Source: a virus
Length of the DNA stretch: 30,650 bases
Virus record (IMG/VR): IMGVR_UViG_3300035698_015122
Coordinates: 1 to 30,650 of that record
Direction: 5' to 3' (one strand)
Positions 1 to 9,892 of this stretch are shown here, one piece after another (position 1 is the stretch's first letter; every line of letters begins with the position of its first letter). Position numbers and translations under genes: made by a program. The notes beneath the pieces were generated by a model that was not told the DNA's origin, did not search any database, and saw only the letters and a list, made by a program, of their open reading frames with translations.

Positions 1-21
1 GTGATTCCGATAATTGAATAA
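1..21 (+). CDS. Possible 3' end of an upstream gene
   Basis: Reading frame 1 runs open from the window edge to a TAA at 19-21. It could be the last six codons of a gene that starts outside the window. Only six residues are visible, so nothing can be said about function. The A/T-rich stretch after it, with several T runs, would fit a gene boundary. Confidence 0.2.
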   Translation: MIPIIE

Positions 22-74
22 TATCTTATATAAACCGTTTTTCTTTTTTGCCAAAAAATTCTTTTTTTTAACAC

Positions 75-90
75 AAGGACAAATTATAAA
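75..90 (+). promoter_or_regulatory. Late-promoter-like motif
   Basis: AAGGACAAATTATAAA. The same 16 bases occur on the minus strand upstream of the tail sheath and tail tube genes, with near copies upstream of other virion genes. The TATAAA part recalls the T4 late promoter box. Here it lies about 35 bases before the GTG of the first structural gene. The promoter role is inferred from repetition and position. Confidence 0.5.
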
Positions 91-125
91 CTTATACTAT
101 AATTAGTGTGTTATTGGAGAAATGT

Positions 126-440
126 GTGAAATTATTATATGAAGAATATATAGATCATTTAATTAAAACTAGAGATAACGCTAAAAAAAGATATGATAAA
201 ACCCAAGAAGATTTCAATGTCCAACTTGAAAAAGTTCATGCATTGAGAAAGGTGATTAGTGATACTCAAGATGAAGTACGTAAAAAAGTTCTAATACGAA
301 GTTATGAATCTCTAAAGAATAGACTAATAACCGATGAGCAAATGGTAAATGCTAAAAGAATAAAATTCAAAGAAAAACACCGAGCTGTAAAATTTGCACG
401 GCGCATTCAGAAATCCAAGCTGTTTAAAACGAGGAGATAA
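126..440 (+). CDS. Small basic coiled-coil protein upstream of the tape measure
   Basis: About 104 residues, rich in Lys, Arg and Glu, with long uninterrupted helix-forming stretches and no membrane segment. I chose GTG at 126 because GGAG at 114-117 sits 8 bases before it; an in-frame GTG at 108 would add six residues but has no ribosome binding site. The stop overlaps the ATG of the tape-measure gene by one base, so the two are probably translationally coupled. The position before a tape measure would suit a tail-assembly or structural helper. The N-terminus (EEYIDHL) faintly recalls the EEYI part of the leader peptides described near 18-20 kb, but lacks their [I/L]-x-E ending. Function is not recognised. 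Confidence 0.7.
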   Translation: MKLLYEEYIDHLIKTRDNAKKRYDKTQEDFNVQLEKVHALRKVISDTQDEVRKKVLIRSYESLKNRLITDEQMVNAKRIKFKEKHRAVKFARRIQKSKLFKTRR

Positions 441-3400
441 TGGCAGAAAATAAAATCCCATCTGATTTAGAACGTAAACGCGAAAAGCTAGCGAGTACGG
501 TAAAACGATTAGATCGCGCCATGGGTCAAGCTAATATCGGTGTTCAACAAATGGATTCTGGATTGAAAAAAGCTAATAAATCAATGGGTTCTATGACTGA
601 TAGTATGCGCAAAGCAGTTATGGATATATCTAAAAGTACCAATCAAGCAACCACATCGATTGCAAAACAAACATTAGCATCTGCAGTTGAGCGTGATAAA
701 ATGATAAATGCAGAGTTAAGTAAAATTAGCAAATCTGCTGTTGATAGTGCAGGGTTAGTATCCAAATCTGTAGAAAGTGGTGCAGTAAAAATAAGTGATA
801 GAATCGGAGAAGCTGCGACTGCGACGGATAATATGTCAGAACGTGTAGCCGAACTCTCTGATCTTACAGATCAAAACTTCCAGGCAGTAGAAAAATCACA
901 TAAAATAATGGAGATGGTTAATCAAACTACTGTACATCTTCATAAACATTCATCGACTCTAATTGGATCGGCTGTATACGGAGCTGCTAAAGCTGCTAAG
1001 TTTGCTGCATGGGATGCTCCTAAGGGTATTTTAAAAGCACCAGGTAGGGCTGTCGGTGGAGCATATCGGATGTCAGGATTGCCTCAATATAATATGCAGA
1101 TGTATCAATCAATGCAGGACGAAAAGGGAAAAAGAAAATCTGATTTTGCTAAACTACTGTCAATGGGAATGGGTGGTGGTGTAATGGGAGATTTCGGAAC
1201 CCACCTAGGATTATCAAAACTCATGAAACCATTTGGTGGAAAAAAAGAAGATGTGGCAGTTAATAAGCGCATACTATTTGAACGTCAAGCTGCTGTCGAT
1301 GCTGCATTTAAAGCAACTGGTGCAACTGGTGCAGCATTCAAAAATCTATTTGGTAGTATATCAGTTGGTTCAGGCAAAGGTGGTCAAGCACTAAGAATGG
1401 CACCATCCCCAGAAATGGAAAAGCAATTTGAAATGTTAAGTGATACTATAGTTGATTCTCAAGATGGTATCATTGGTAATCTTAATAAACAAGAAAAAGC
1501 TGCCGCAGAAGGACAAATAGCGGGAAGAAAATTATCTTCTGCCCACCGTGCAGCAATAAGTGGAGGCGGAGGAGGCGGAGGAGGCGGTGTAGACCAAATA
1601 CAGATCCTCAAAGATATACGTGAACAATTATTCGAACAATCTGAAGCATTCAATATTCAAATGGTAGGAGGAAGGGCTGGCGGGTTAATTCCAAAATCTA
1701 AACGAGGGAGATTACTTAAACGATATACAGAAACGCCAGAACCAAGGGGTGCAGCCAAAACTCTCGCACATGCAATTGGAGATCAGTTTCAACAAGGATT
1801 AAAGGGATCATTTACCGGTATGATGACTACTTTCGCTCCAAAACGAATTATTGGTTATCTAATGCCATGGTACGGAGCAAGATATAGATCTGATTTACCA
1901 GATCCAAGGAGAGAAGGTATCTTTGGGGCAATGCTAAAAACTATGGGATTAATATATGTATCTTCAAGATACTCTGCTAAAGAAAATAACGAAATGTTAT
2001 ACCAAGTCGGAGAATTCATTAGAACGGGTTTCAAACTTGGTGGTAAAATGAAAATGCCAGCCGGTAGAGGATTTGGAGAACGAGTTGCAGGAAAAATTAG
2101 AGAGAAGGTTGGTAGTCTTGGATTAGCTGGGGCAGCCTCTGCGGCAATGGGAGCAGCTAAAAAAGGGGCCATGGGTGGATTGGGTAGTATATTAGGAGGG
2201 GTTGGAGCCGCAGGCGGTCTAATAGGTAAGTTGGGGTTTCTTGGTAAGATTAAAGATATAATCCCTAGGATAAAGCCTATGATGAAGACAATTAAAAAAT
2301 TTATAACCGACTTACCTGAAAAAATAAGATTACTACTTTTTGATAAGAAGTCTGGAGTATTAGGAAGATTCAGTCAATTTCTTGGCGGAATTACTGAAAA
2401 GATGACTAAATATCTTTTTGACCCCACAGAGAATAAAACACAAAAATTTCTACAAGATCTTTTACCTAACTGGATGAAGAAAGGAATGACAACCTTTTCA
2501 GAGTGGATGGTTGATTTTACAATCAAACCACTCGTTGGTGGAGTAAATTCAATTCTTAATGCAATAATGTCAATTCCAAATGCATATGGTCAGGTAAGAG
2601 ATGCTGAAGCTGCAAAAGCTAAAAAAGAAACTGGATCAGATAAATTAGGATTTAAGAAAAAGATTAAGATGTTTAAACAAACTGCTAAAGACGAATTCAA
2701 AAATGCAGAAGATATAGATGTGATGCGCCTTTTATTTGCTGTTGCACCGGGAGCATTATCACCCGGCTTTGCAGCCAGAATGGCAGGCTTTGGTGCTTTA
2801 GGAGGAGCGGCAGATGAATTTCTTTCTCCAAATGTAAGTAAAGCTACAAATAAAGCATTAAAATATTATATGGATACTCAATTCTTATTACCCGAACTTA
2901 TTTTAAGCGTGGGTAAAGGTACGATAAAAGGTGGTAAATCAGTAGTTAATAAGGCCAGAGGCAAGGGAGGAATGTCATTTGGTTCGATGGGAGGGAAATT
3001 TAGTCAAGCTCCATTCGCTCATGATATAATAGAAAAAGGTGATTATATTGGATCTGGATTCGGAGGCGGTCTTAAAGCTATGGGTTCCGATATGATGGCT
3101 CCATTGATGAACTTGGCAATGCGAGCCGGGGGCGATGCTAAAGCATTTAAGAAATTAGCCGGAGAAAAAATTAAAGAAGGAGATCAAGGATTTATAACAT
3201 CTCTTCTAAGCTGGGGTGCATCTGAAGCAAAACAATCCGGTCAAAAATCCAAATCCGCAATTACAAAACAAGCAGGAGCAGTTAAGGGTGGGATTGGGTC
3301 ATTATATAGTATGCTTAAGTCTTCAGGTACTCCGGAACATGATGCCAGACCCGGGTCCGTAACGAGCGGAAAGTCTATTCTGCTGGCTGACGATCCAGAA

Positions 3401-5326
3401 GCGCACATTCCTCTTGTCGATGGAAAGTTACCAATTGATTTAAAAATCGAACAAACAAAAGCTGAACGTAGTGCTCTTATAACCGATAGTAAAAATGCGG
3501 CAAAAAAATGGAGCCTCCAGATGCAAATGGCTTATTATCAAGCCAGATTAGATTGGTCTAAATCCAAACCACGTAGAGATGAACGTTGGCAAGATGCTAA
3601 AGCAAATGCATCTGAAAACTGGGCTAAAGGCAAAACGAGTATGACGGAGTTGTTTTCATCTGGTATGAGCAAAATGAGAAGCCTGGCTGATGTTGCCGGT
3701 TCCGAAAGACGTATGGCTAGTAAGCGACTTAAAGAGATAGCGGGAACCGAAGGCCTCACTGGATTAGATGCTATCAATGCCAGACTCAATCTTATCATTG
3801 AACTAATTGCTGGGAAGAATTTAAGTGCAAAAAAGATGGGCATCGTTGGAACACTGGCTGTATTACCTGTTAAATTAGGTGCAACAATGATGAGCACTGC
3901 AACATCTGTTGCCGGGACTGTGGTTAAAACAGTAACGAAATCTATAGGTGCCTTAGCAGTTGGAGCAGCCCAAAATTTTGCCGATATTGTTGTGCCTGTT
4001 TGGAAATTTGGTTGGACTACACTTAATAATACTATGGATGGATTATATAGAGTTACCAAATTTGGGTTTCAAGCTGTTGGTAAAACTATTAAGATTGGAG
4101 TACTTGGGCTTGGAAAATTATATCAAACAGTAACATCTGGTATTGTAAAAGCAGTAACTTGGCCATTCAGAAAGATAAGTGAGACGTTTGGAGTAATTAA
4201 AGAGAAACTAATTAGTACACCAAAAGCTTTAATCATGGGTGCAATTAAAGATAAGGCCCAAGGAGAACTTATAGGGCTTGGGCCAAAGGGTGAAGAAATA
4301 AGAACTAAGTTTGGACCCAAAGCAACATATAAACTTCTTAAACAATTCATGAACGAGCAATGGGATGTCGGATCTAAAACCTTTAAAATATTAAAAATTT
4401 CCAATATAGAAGATAACCCCGAGATCGGAAAGGTCACACTCAAACCGAGATTCAGATCATATTCTCAAATTCAGGCAGGTGGTGGGTTAATGAATCAAAT
4501 CATGGGAGCTGGAAAAAAGGTTCTCGGACAGGGTGCTGGCTATGCAGCTGCTGGAGCAGGCGCAATCGCTGTAGGATTATCTAAATCACTACTTCCAATT
4601 TTAACTAAAGTATTTCCTCTTCTTGCAGCTGCAGGAATAGGCATAGCTATAGGAACATTAATAAATAAATATATTATAAGACCAGCAGCTGAATGGATAC
4701 TCGGAAAACTACCCGAACCATTTAAAAATTTACTCGGTATTGACGAAGCAGCTCGTGTTGCAGAAAAAACAAAATATATATCTGCGTTAGGTGGCAATTG
4801 GCAAGCTGAAAAGCAAGCTGCAAAAACACCAGAAGAGAAAACAATGGTCAGAGCTAAATATAAAAAGCTTGTTGAAAATGCTCCGGGTTATGCAATGGGA
4901 GGTCCAGTTAGTAAAATATTTGGTCCCGGAGGTCTCATTAAAGTTCATGGTGGTGAATATGTATTTAAAAAGCCCGAGGCTCAAATGCTTGTTGGTCTAA
5001 CTGCAGAACTTAATAAAACCATGGAAGCAATTGGTTCAGCAATTCTCCCAGGTGGAAAGAAAGCGTTGGCCAAGATGAAAGCAGGAGATGAAGTGGGAGC
5101 CCGAAAAGCTATGGCTGGTGATATGGCTGGTCTCTTAGGAAAAAGCGCTTCCGATACAATGGCTGGTTTAAATATGGTTATGACAAATGCTACCAACGTA
5201 TTGACAACAAGTAACGCTACAATAGCATCAGGTATGGGCGGCGGAAATAGCGGTGATGGTGGTAGTTCATCTAATTCAGATATAGACTTTAAACTTGATC
5301 AAATTTTTTCAGCAAATTTTATATAG
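440..5326 (+). CDS. Tail tape-measure-type protein
   Basis: 1628 residues, the longest protein in the window. The N-terminal 170 residues are helical and coiled-coil-like. A run of nine glycines follows near residue 375-385. Beyond it come several long Ala/Gly-rich hydrophobic segments (about 560-620, 1120-1200 and 1340-1400), as in tape measures that help DNA cross the envelope. Near the C-terminus, about residues 1485-1515, it has the GGPV...GPGG...VHGGEYVF pattern common in tail tape-measure proteins. In the family this protein sets tail length inside the tube and is ejected with the DNA. The start ATG overlaps the previous stop and follows GAGGAG. The gene ends in TAG, and the next ATG is in the same frame 21 bases later but has its own ribosome binding site (AAGGGAG). 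The role is assigned from length, composition and context; there is no enzymatic domain I can name. Confidence 0.75.
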   Translation: MAENKIPSDLERKREKLASTVKRLDRAMGQANIGVQQMDSGLKKANKSMGSMTDSMRKAVMDISKSTNQATTSIAKQTLASAVERDKMINAELSKISKSAVDSAGLVSKSVESGAVKISDRIGEAATATDNMSERVAELSDLTDQNFQAVEKSHKIMEMVNQTTVHLHKHSSTLIGSAVYGAAKAAKFAAWDAPKGILKAPGRAVGGAYRMSGLPQYNMQMYQSMQDEKGKRKSDFAKLLSMGMGGGVMGDFGTHLGLSKLMKPFGGKKEDVAVNKRILFERQAAVDAAFKATGATGAAFKNLFGSISVGSGKGGQALRMAPSPEMEKQFEMLSDTIVDSQDGIIGNLNKQEKAAAEGQIAGRKLSSAHRAAISGGGGGGGGGVDQIQILKDIREQLFEQSEAFNIQMVGGRAGGLIPKSKRGRLLKRYTETPEPRGAAKTLAHAIGDQFQQGLKGSFTGMMTTFAPKRIIGYLMPWYGARYRSDLPDPRREGIFGAMLKTMGLIYVSSRYSAKENNEMLYQVGEFIRTGFKLGGKMKMPAGRGFGERVAGKIREKVGSLGLAGAASAAMGAAKKGAMGGLGSILGGVGAAGGLIGKLGFLGKIKDIIPRIKPMMKTIKKFITDLPEKIRLLLFDKKSGVLGRFSQFLGGITEKMTKYLFDPTENKTQKFLQDLLPNWMKKGMTTFSEWMVDFTIKPLVGGVNSILNAIMSIPNAYGQVRDAEAAKAKKETGSDKLGFKKKIKMFKQTAKDEFKNAEDIDVMRLLFAVAPGALSPGFAARMAGFGALGGAADEFLSPNVSKATNKALKYYMDTQFLLPELILSVGKGTIKGGKSVVNKARGKGGMSFGSMGGKFSQAPFAHDIIEKGDYIGSGFGGGLKAMGSDMMAPLMNLAMRAGGDAKAFKKLAGEKIKEGDQGFITSLLSWGASEAKQSGQKSKSAITKQAGAVKGGIGSLYSMLKSSGTPEHDARPGSVTSGKSILLADDPEAHIPLVDGKLPIDLKIEQTKAERSALITDSKNAAKKWSLQMQMAYYQARLDWSKSKPRRDERWQDAKANASENWAKGKTSMTELFSSGMSKMRSLADVAGSERRMASKRLKEIAGTEGLTGLDAINARLNLIIELIAGKNLSAKKMGIVGTLAVLPVKLGATMMSTATSVAGTVVKTVTKSIGALAVGAAQNFADIVVPVWKFGWTTLNNTMDGLYRVTKFGFQAVGKTIKIGVLGLGKLYQTVTSGIVKAVTWPFRKISETFGVIKEKLISTPKALIMGAIKDKAQGELIGLGPKGEEIRTKFGPKATYKLLKQFMNEQWDVGSKTFKILKISNIEDNPEIGKVTLKPRFRSYSQIQAGGGLMNQIMGAGKKVLGQGAGYAAAGAGAIAVGLSKSLLPILTKVFPLLAAAGIGIAIGTLINKYIIRPAAEWILGKLPEPFKNLLGIDEAARVAEKTKYISALGGNWQAEKQAAKTPEEKTMVRAKYKKLVENAPGYAMGGPVSKIFGPGGLIKVHGGEYVFKKPEAQMLVGLTAELNKTMEAIGSAILPGGKKALAKMKAGDEVGARKAMAGDMAGLLGKSASDTMAGLNMVMTNATNVLTTSNATIASGMGGGNSGDGGSSSNSDIDFKLDQIFSANFI

Positions 5327-5347
5327 TTTCAAGGGAGTATAAATATA

Positions 5348-7945
5348 ATGGCAAACAATAATTCGGCACAACTTAGGTCAGCTACAAGTATGATCCCCGT
5401 TTATAAAAAATCGATACAAGGCACCATTGGTTTGCCACCGCTATGGGGACACGGATTCAAAGAAAATTTGAATGATCGATTTGTTGCGTCTGCTTTTTCA
5501 ACCATAAGACTTATACCGTGTATGCCTGATATCGCCGGAAAAGCAACATCGGGCCTTCATCTGTATACATTAAATAATTTATCAGGCTCAAAACAGTATG
5601 CCGAGGTTATAGCGGATAGTATTCCAACAGAAGGGAATATTCCCAAAGTCCTTTTAGACCTTCGAAATAATGCTTTAACGGCATCTGCCGGTGGTAGTGG
5701 AAATGATAACTCAGCATTTAGATCTCTACAAATTGCATACTTAAATGAAACTAGTATTACTGAAACGTTTAATCAAGAGTATGGTTCGTCTATGTTTGAA
5801 GAGATGTTAGCTGGTGTTGGAGATGGTAAAATTGCAGAATTGACAAAAATGTCCGGTACTAAAAATGCAGCAGATGCACTTAAAAATTTAAAGAAAAGTT
5901 TGCCTAAAGGCAAAGCACTCAGTGCAATTGCAGGAGCGGGTCTTGATATTGCCGGTTTAGGCTATGCAGGACAAAAAGGTCTTGTCGACTGGGTTGGAAA
6001 CGCAACGGGCGCAGGCGGTCTCGGAAATCTATTGTCGGGTGCTAAAGTCGACTTCCCCCAAATTTGGAAAGGCGCTAATTTTCAAACTGGACATTCAATT
6101 ACTACTCGTTTATATAATCCTAATCCCAATGATCCAGAATCATATGCAGATAGAATTCTTGCACCACTTATTCGAATGTTAGCGTTCATAGTTCCAAAAT
6201 CTGATAAGGGATCACTCACATATAGAATGCCTGTTATGTGTAAAATTAATTGCTCTGGACTGTGGCAAATTAGAGCTGGGTTCATATCATCTATAGAAAT
6301 AATTAAGGGTGGTGAGTCAAACGATATTTCATTTGAACAACACCCCGGAATGGTTGATGTTAGGCTTTCATTTGGAGAATTATATAACGTACTATCTACT
6401 AATGATAAAGAACATCCGGACCGACCAACTCTAAAGACATATATGACCAATCTTATTGAAAAGCCCGATACTGACTTGAGGATATGGGGATCTAGTCTCC
6501 TTGATGATCCGTTTGAGGATTCATTGCCCATCGTGAATTCCAATATAAATAATCTAACCGAAAATATATTAAAAAGAGTTAATCCAGAGATATCTGAATT
6601 AGCTAAAAGAGTCGGAGCCAAAGGTCAAGCAGCATCTGCTATAACTCAAGCAGTAAAGGCTGTTACGAATATCGAAGCAGGAGCAGCACAAACTCACGAT
6701 TCCGTTGTGGATGCTATAGGTCAAAGATCAATCGGCGAGATGATAAAGGGCATTCTTAATCATGAACTCGGTACATTGCCAAAAGATCTTGTTAGTAAGG
6801 CAGACATTCTCTCCACAATCGGAAAACTCAGAGATAATATAGTTACCACACCCGAAATAGCCAATGCTCTCTCACTCGATCTTGCCACACACACCCTTCA
6901 AGAAATGGAGGATTCAATGTCTATGGATGGACTAACTACTGTTAATGAAATGGTTCTATCGTCTACAGATGGTCGATTTACCCCCGAGGCTCAAGTTGCT
7001 ATAACATCAATGGTAAATAATCTGTCAGGTATGTGGTTAAATTCAAAAAACAGTATGCCAGATGTATTTGGATCCGCTGTCAGAGGCTCTACAATGACTC
7101 AGATCGGGAGTTCTCTTAGAAAGGGTAGGATAGGTATCTTTGATGCTGGATTGCCCTCTAACGTAATTAAAGAAGATCTGGCGATAGTTAAGGATGTTGA
7201 TTCGAACTTTCAAATTGCTTTAGACGCCGGAGCTACAGACGAAGTCAATAGTCTTCTTGATGCCATCTCAGGAGTTCAGGCTGAATATGTTCAAAAGTAT
7301 AAAATATTTTGTGAAACTGAAAATCGATACATATATGAATGGACACCCAATGTACCTTCAGCGTGCCCACATGGTGCCAGCCACTCAATCGATTCATCTA
7401 CAATTGGAGTAGCAACAGAGTCTCCTTTACATGAGAAAATACAATTCAAAACATATAACGATGAAGTTGATGATGTGTTTTATTATGGTGCAAGCAAACA
7501 GAAACCTAACGATTTAGAACTTGGTGTTGGAACAAATGAAATAACAGGAGCTACACCCGGTTTATCTACAATGATATGGGCACAACTACCAGAGACTCCT
7601 AAAGCAAAACTTCTTCAAACCGAAGGTGCTACAAAACTAAGATTAGAAAAATCATTCAGCATTAACGATATGATTGAAACTGTTTCATATGATCCAACTA
7701 CAGATACAGTAGATGCAATGTTAGATATAGTAGTTGATATAAGGTCTACCGCTTCCACAAGACTCACAGCATTCAATACTCTCAAGAGTGAAGTTATAGC
7801 TGAGAATGTAGGTGGAGCATTAGATGATATTATTACTGATATCACTTCTCTAATCGGAGGCCTAGAATTGAAGATTGAGGATTATGAAGCATCTGAAATA
7901 AATCTAACAAATGCAAAAAATACTTTAACTGGCGTCGGAATATAA
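5348..7945 (+). CDS. Large tail/baseplate structural protein
   Basis: 865 residues, directly downstream of the tape measure with AAGGGAG before its ATG. The middle (about residues 250-365) looks like a folded beta domain: it has a run ending VDVRLSFGELYNVL, the kind of strand pattern seen in tube-initiator and baseplate hub or cap proteins. The flanking parts (about 150-210 and 400-520) are helical and Ala-rich. There is no signal peptide or membrane segment. In T4-like phages the gene after the tape measure often encodes a baseplate cap or tube initiator (gp48/gp54 region), which is my working guess. I cannot name a specific family. The gene ends just before a strong hairpin at 7970-7997 that faces a convergent operon. 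Confidence 0.6.
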   Translation: MANNNSAQLRSATSMIPVYKKSIQGTIGLPPLWGHGFKENLNDRFVASAFSTIRLIPCMPDIAGKATSGLHLYTLNNLSGSKQYAEVIADSIPTEGNIPKVLLDLRNNALTASAGGSGNDNSAFRSLQIAYLNETSITETFNQEYGSSMFEEMLAGVGDGKIAELTKMSGTKNAADALKNLKKSLPKGKALSAIAGAGLDIAGLGYAGQKGLVDWVGNATGAGGLGNLLSGAKVDFPQIWKGANFQTGHSITTRLYNPNPNDPESYADRILAPLIRMLAFIVPKSDKGSLTYRMPVMCKINCSGLWQIRAGFISSIEIIKGGESNDISFEQHPGMVDVRLSFGELYNVLSTNDKEHPDRPTLKTYMTNLIEKPDTDLRIWGSSLLDDPFEDSLPIVNSNINNLTENILKRVNPEISELAKRVGAKGQAASAITQAVKAVTNIEAGAAQTHDSVVDAIGQRSIGEMIKGILNHELGTLPKDLVSKADILSTIGKLRDNIVTTPEIANALSLDLATHTLQEMEDSMSMDGLTTVNEMVLSSTDGRFTPEAQVAITSMVNNLSGMWLNSKNSMPDVFGSAVRGSTMTQIGSSLRKGRIGIFDAGLPSNVIKEDLAIVKDVDSNFQIALDAGATDEVNSLLDAISGVQAEYVQKYKIFCETENRYIYEWTPNVPSACPHGASHSIDSSTIGVATESPLHEKIQFKTYNDEVDDVFYYGASKQKPNDLELGVGTNEITGATPGLSTMIWAQLPETPKAKLLQTEGATKLRLEKSFSINDMIETVSYDPTTDTVDAMLDIVVDIRSTASTRLTAFNTLKSEVIAENVGGALDDIITDITSLIGGLELKIEDYEASEINLTNAKNTLTGVGI

Positions 7946-7969
7946 TACCAAAAAAATAAACGGTAAAAT

Positions 7970-7997
7970 TCAGTGAGAGAAATTATACTCTCACTGA
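7970..7997. terminator. Bidirectional hairpin terminator
   Basis: TCAGTGAGAG and CTCTCACTGA form a perfect 10-bp stem around an 8-base loop. CGGT (7961-7964) and ACCG (7997-8000) could add an outer helix. It sits between the convergent genes ending at 7945 (+) and 8012 (-). There is no long T run after it on the plus strand; on the minus strand an A/T-rich stretch follows. Confidence 0.65.
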
Positions 7998-8011
7998 CCG
8001 CTCTTGGTAAC

Positions 8012-8323
8012 TTAATCTGAAGTTTGATTCAGATGAGACCATTCTATTTTCACTCCTTTAAACGTATCAATATAATCAAAAAACTTAGACCAATTTTCGC
8101 GGACTCCTCCCGCCAAAAGAGATGGGCGAATATTTGTATTCGGGAGACTCATTATGGGATCACAAAATTCACTAATGCTTTTAACAGCATCATCAGAACA
8201 CCACATCATAGGTCGATCGCCTTCGACTACGACATATCCACCAGCTGTTATCTTAAAGAAATAACCATCAAATTGAAGAGGTGGTTCATTAGCTGGTCTA
8301 ACCTTATATGGGCAATTATTCAT
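8012..8323 (-). CDS. Small protein of unknown function
   Basis: 103 residues, start ATG overlapping the TGA of the upstream gene (ATGA), so translation is probably coupled. It mixes aromatic-rich beta-like stretches (FDGYFFKITAGGYVVVEGD, about 18-36) with a helical C-terminal half. There is no membrane segment and no motif I recognise. It is the last gene of a short minus-strand set that begins with the sugar kinase. Confidence 0.6.
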   Translation of the reverse strand: MNNCPYKVRPANEPPLQFDGYFFKITAGGYVVVEGDRPMMWCSDDAVKSISEFCDPIMSLPNTNIRPSLLAGGVRENWSKFFDYIDTFKGVKIEWSHLNQTSD

Positions 8324-8583
8324 ATCACTACTCCTCTTGAAACAAAATTATAAAATATAGACATAATGGATACGCTACAGTAATAGCGAGACGATATTAA
8401 TGAATTAATAAACGACACCAAGCTGGTATAATCCATTAACCCATCGGTAGTTGATTTAACTGTAGCAACATAATCATCTCTAAAAAAGTTACTAATATCA
8501 TATTGAATTTCATCACACACCCATAGATTTTTTGGGAGGGTTATGGTCTGAAATAATTCCTCCACTATTGGTAACCGATTCAT
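8320..8583 (-). CDS. Small protein of unknown function
   Basis: 87 residues. Its TGA overlaps the next ATG by the ATGA arrangement. A GGAG stands 8 bases before its own ATG. The C-terminal third is rich in Ser, Tyr and Phe and mildly hydrophobic but not a clear membrane helix. No family recognised. Confidence 0.55.
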   Translation of the reverse strand: MNRLPIVEELFQTITLPKNLWVCDEIQYDISNFFRDDYVATVKSTTDGLMDYTSLVSFINSLISSRYYCSVSIMSIFYNFVSRGVVI

Positions 8584-8609
8584 TTCGCAACTCCATTATA
8601 TATATTAAA

Positions 8610-8933
8610 TTATGAGTTTTGAGTGTCGATGTTACACCCTAACTTTTCTTGGTTAAATTTTAAAAATACGGGGAGAACATCTAATGTCGAATAAAATTGA
8701 TCCCGCAATAATTTTATATAATCATCATAACGCGCCGATGTTGTTTGTATGACTGGCTGGCGAACCACTAATTGTTGAATCTGATAGTTGACTTGAAACT
8801 TTATCTCCTCTTTTATCCAAATATCGGAGCTGACCATATAATAAGTAAATAAGCCGATTCTCTCTCCAACGATATGATCATATTTTGTAAATTGTATATC
8901 GGGACCGACACTCTCATCTAGTTGTTTATTCAT
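8610..8933 (-). CDS. Small protein of unknown function
   Basis: 107 residues, starting directly after the sugar kinase stop (8940) and ending 26 bases before the next gene. The sequence is mixed alpha/beta with many Gln, Tyr and Val, no signal peptide and no cysteine motif (one Cys near the end). It belongs to the kinase operon by position. I do not recognise the family. Confidence 0.55.
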   Translation of the reverse strand: MNKQLDESVGPDIQFTKYDHIVGERIGLFTYYMVSSDIWIKEEIKFQVNYQIQQLVVRQPVIQTTSARYDDYIKLLRDQFYSTLDVLPVFLKFNQEKLGCNIDTQNS

Positions 8934-8939
8934 TTCGTT

Positions 8940-9848
8940 TCACCCATTTATTATTGTTATAATTTCTTCAAACCTCTTTCTCGAGATAGCCGAAGTACCT
9001 AATTGTGATACTGCCCAATGACCACATTCATTAGCAACCCGAGCTGCGATATCGATATCATAACCCATAGAGTTACAAACTACTAAGGATGCTATTACTG
9101 TATCACCAGCACCTGAAACATTAAAGACTTCTACTGGTTTACTTTGTATCGTTATTCTTTTGTCTAACTGAACATCATGTAATACCATTCCCTCTCTACC
9201 AAGAGTATTTAACACATATTTAGAATTACCCACACATTCAGAATGCTTTGTTATAATGTCATCCCATTCTGATTTATTCGGTTTAATAAGAAAATTCTCA
9301 CTATATATAGGCATATTATTTGGTTTAGGATCTATGAATATTTTAACATCATTATTATACTTTGAAATCTCATACATAACTTCAGAATTGATTACACCTT
9401 TACCGTAATCAGATATAATAATAGAATCATAATGAGACATATCTTGGGTCATTATTTCAGATGGAATGTCGTTTGTAATAAGAATCTCTTCTTTATCAAA
9501 TCTTAAAATTTGTGTTTGGTGATCTATTGATATTAATCTGGTCTTGACGGTTGTTAACTTATTATTCCATCCATAATGCATACACACGCCTAGATTATCT
9601 AATTCATTAATGACACGTTTACCAGCATCATCATTACCAACAACTGTGAAGAAATCCACAACAACTCCAATAGATCGGAGATTTCGAACAACATTTCCAG
9701 CAGCACCAAGTGTATATGTCTCATCTTCCGTAACAGCAAAGATTGGAACAGGGGCCTCTTGAGATATCCGACATACTCGACCAAACATATAGTGATCCAG
9801 CATGACATCCCCAATTACTGCTACCCGAACATTCTTTATATCCTTCAT
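8940..9848 (-). CDS. PfkB-family sugar kinase, heptose-7-phosphate-kinase-like
   Basis: 302 residues with the ribokinase/PfkB fold signature. GDVMLDHY is at 13-20 and RISQEAPVPIF at 28-37, a hallmark of HldE/RfaE kinase domains (RISPEAPVPV in the bacterial enzymes). GAAGNVVRN (48-56) matches the substrate-loop motif, SDYGKGV (146-152) and DPKP (173-176) follow, and GAGDT (246-250) carries the catalytic Asp249 and anion hole. The bacterial HldE kinase phosphorylates D-glycero-D-manno-heptose 7-phosphate on the route to ADP-heptose for lipopolysaccharide. This protein has the kinase domain only, without the nucleotidyltransferase half. All key residues are present, so it should be active; the exact sugar cannot be read. 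In a phage it could alter host surface sugars or make a sugar nucleotide. Start ATG follows AGGAG. Confidence 0.85.
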   Translation of the reverse strand: MKDIKNVRVAVIGDVMLDHYMFGRVCRISQEAPVPIFAVTEDETYTLGAAGNVVRNLRSIGVVVDFFTVVGNDDAGKRVINELDNLGVCMHYGWNNKLTTVKTRLISIDHQTQILRFDKEEILITNDIPSEIMTQDMSHYDSIIISDYGKGVINSEVMYEISKYNNDVKIFIDPKPNNMPIYSENFLIKPNKSEWDDIITKHSECVGNSKYVLNTLGREGMVLHDVQLDKRITIQSKPVEVFNVSGAGDTVIASLVVCNSMGYDIDIAARVANECGHWAVSQLGTSAISRKRFEEIITIING

Positions 9849-9892
9849 TTAATTTCTCCTAATAAAGTTATTAATATAATGATTAATATGAC

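Noticed and set aside
1459-1653. Minus-strand ORF with a polyproline run
   Set aside because: It is the antisense of the polyglycine GGAGGC repeats in the tape-measure gene.
5324-5350. Idea that TAG is recoded genome-wide, since the tape-measure TAG is in frame with the next ATG and another TAG lies inside a leader gene
   Set aside because: The tape-measure TAG is followed by a proper ribosome binding site and ATG, and no large gene here contains in-frame TAG. One interrupted small gene does not establish a different code.
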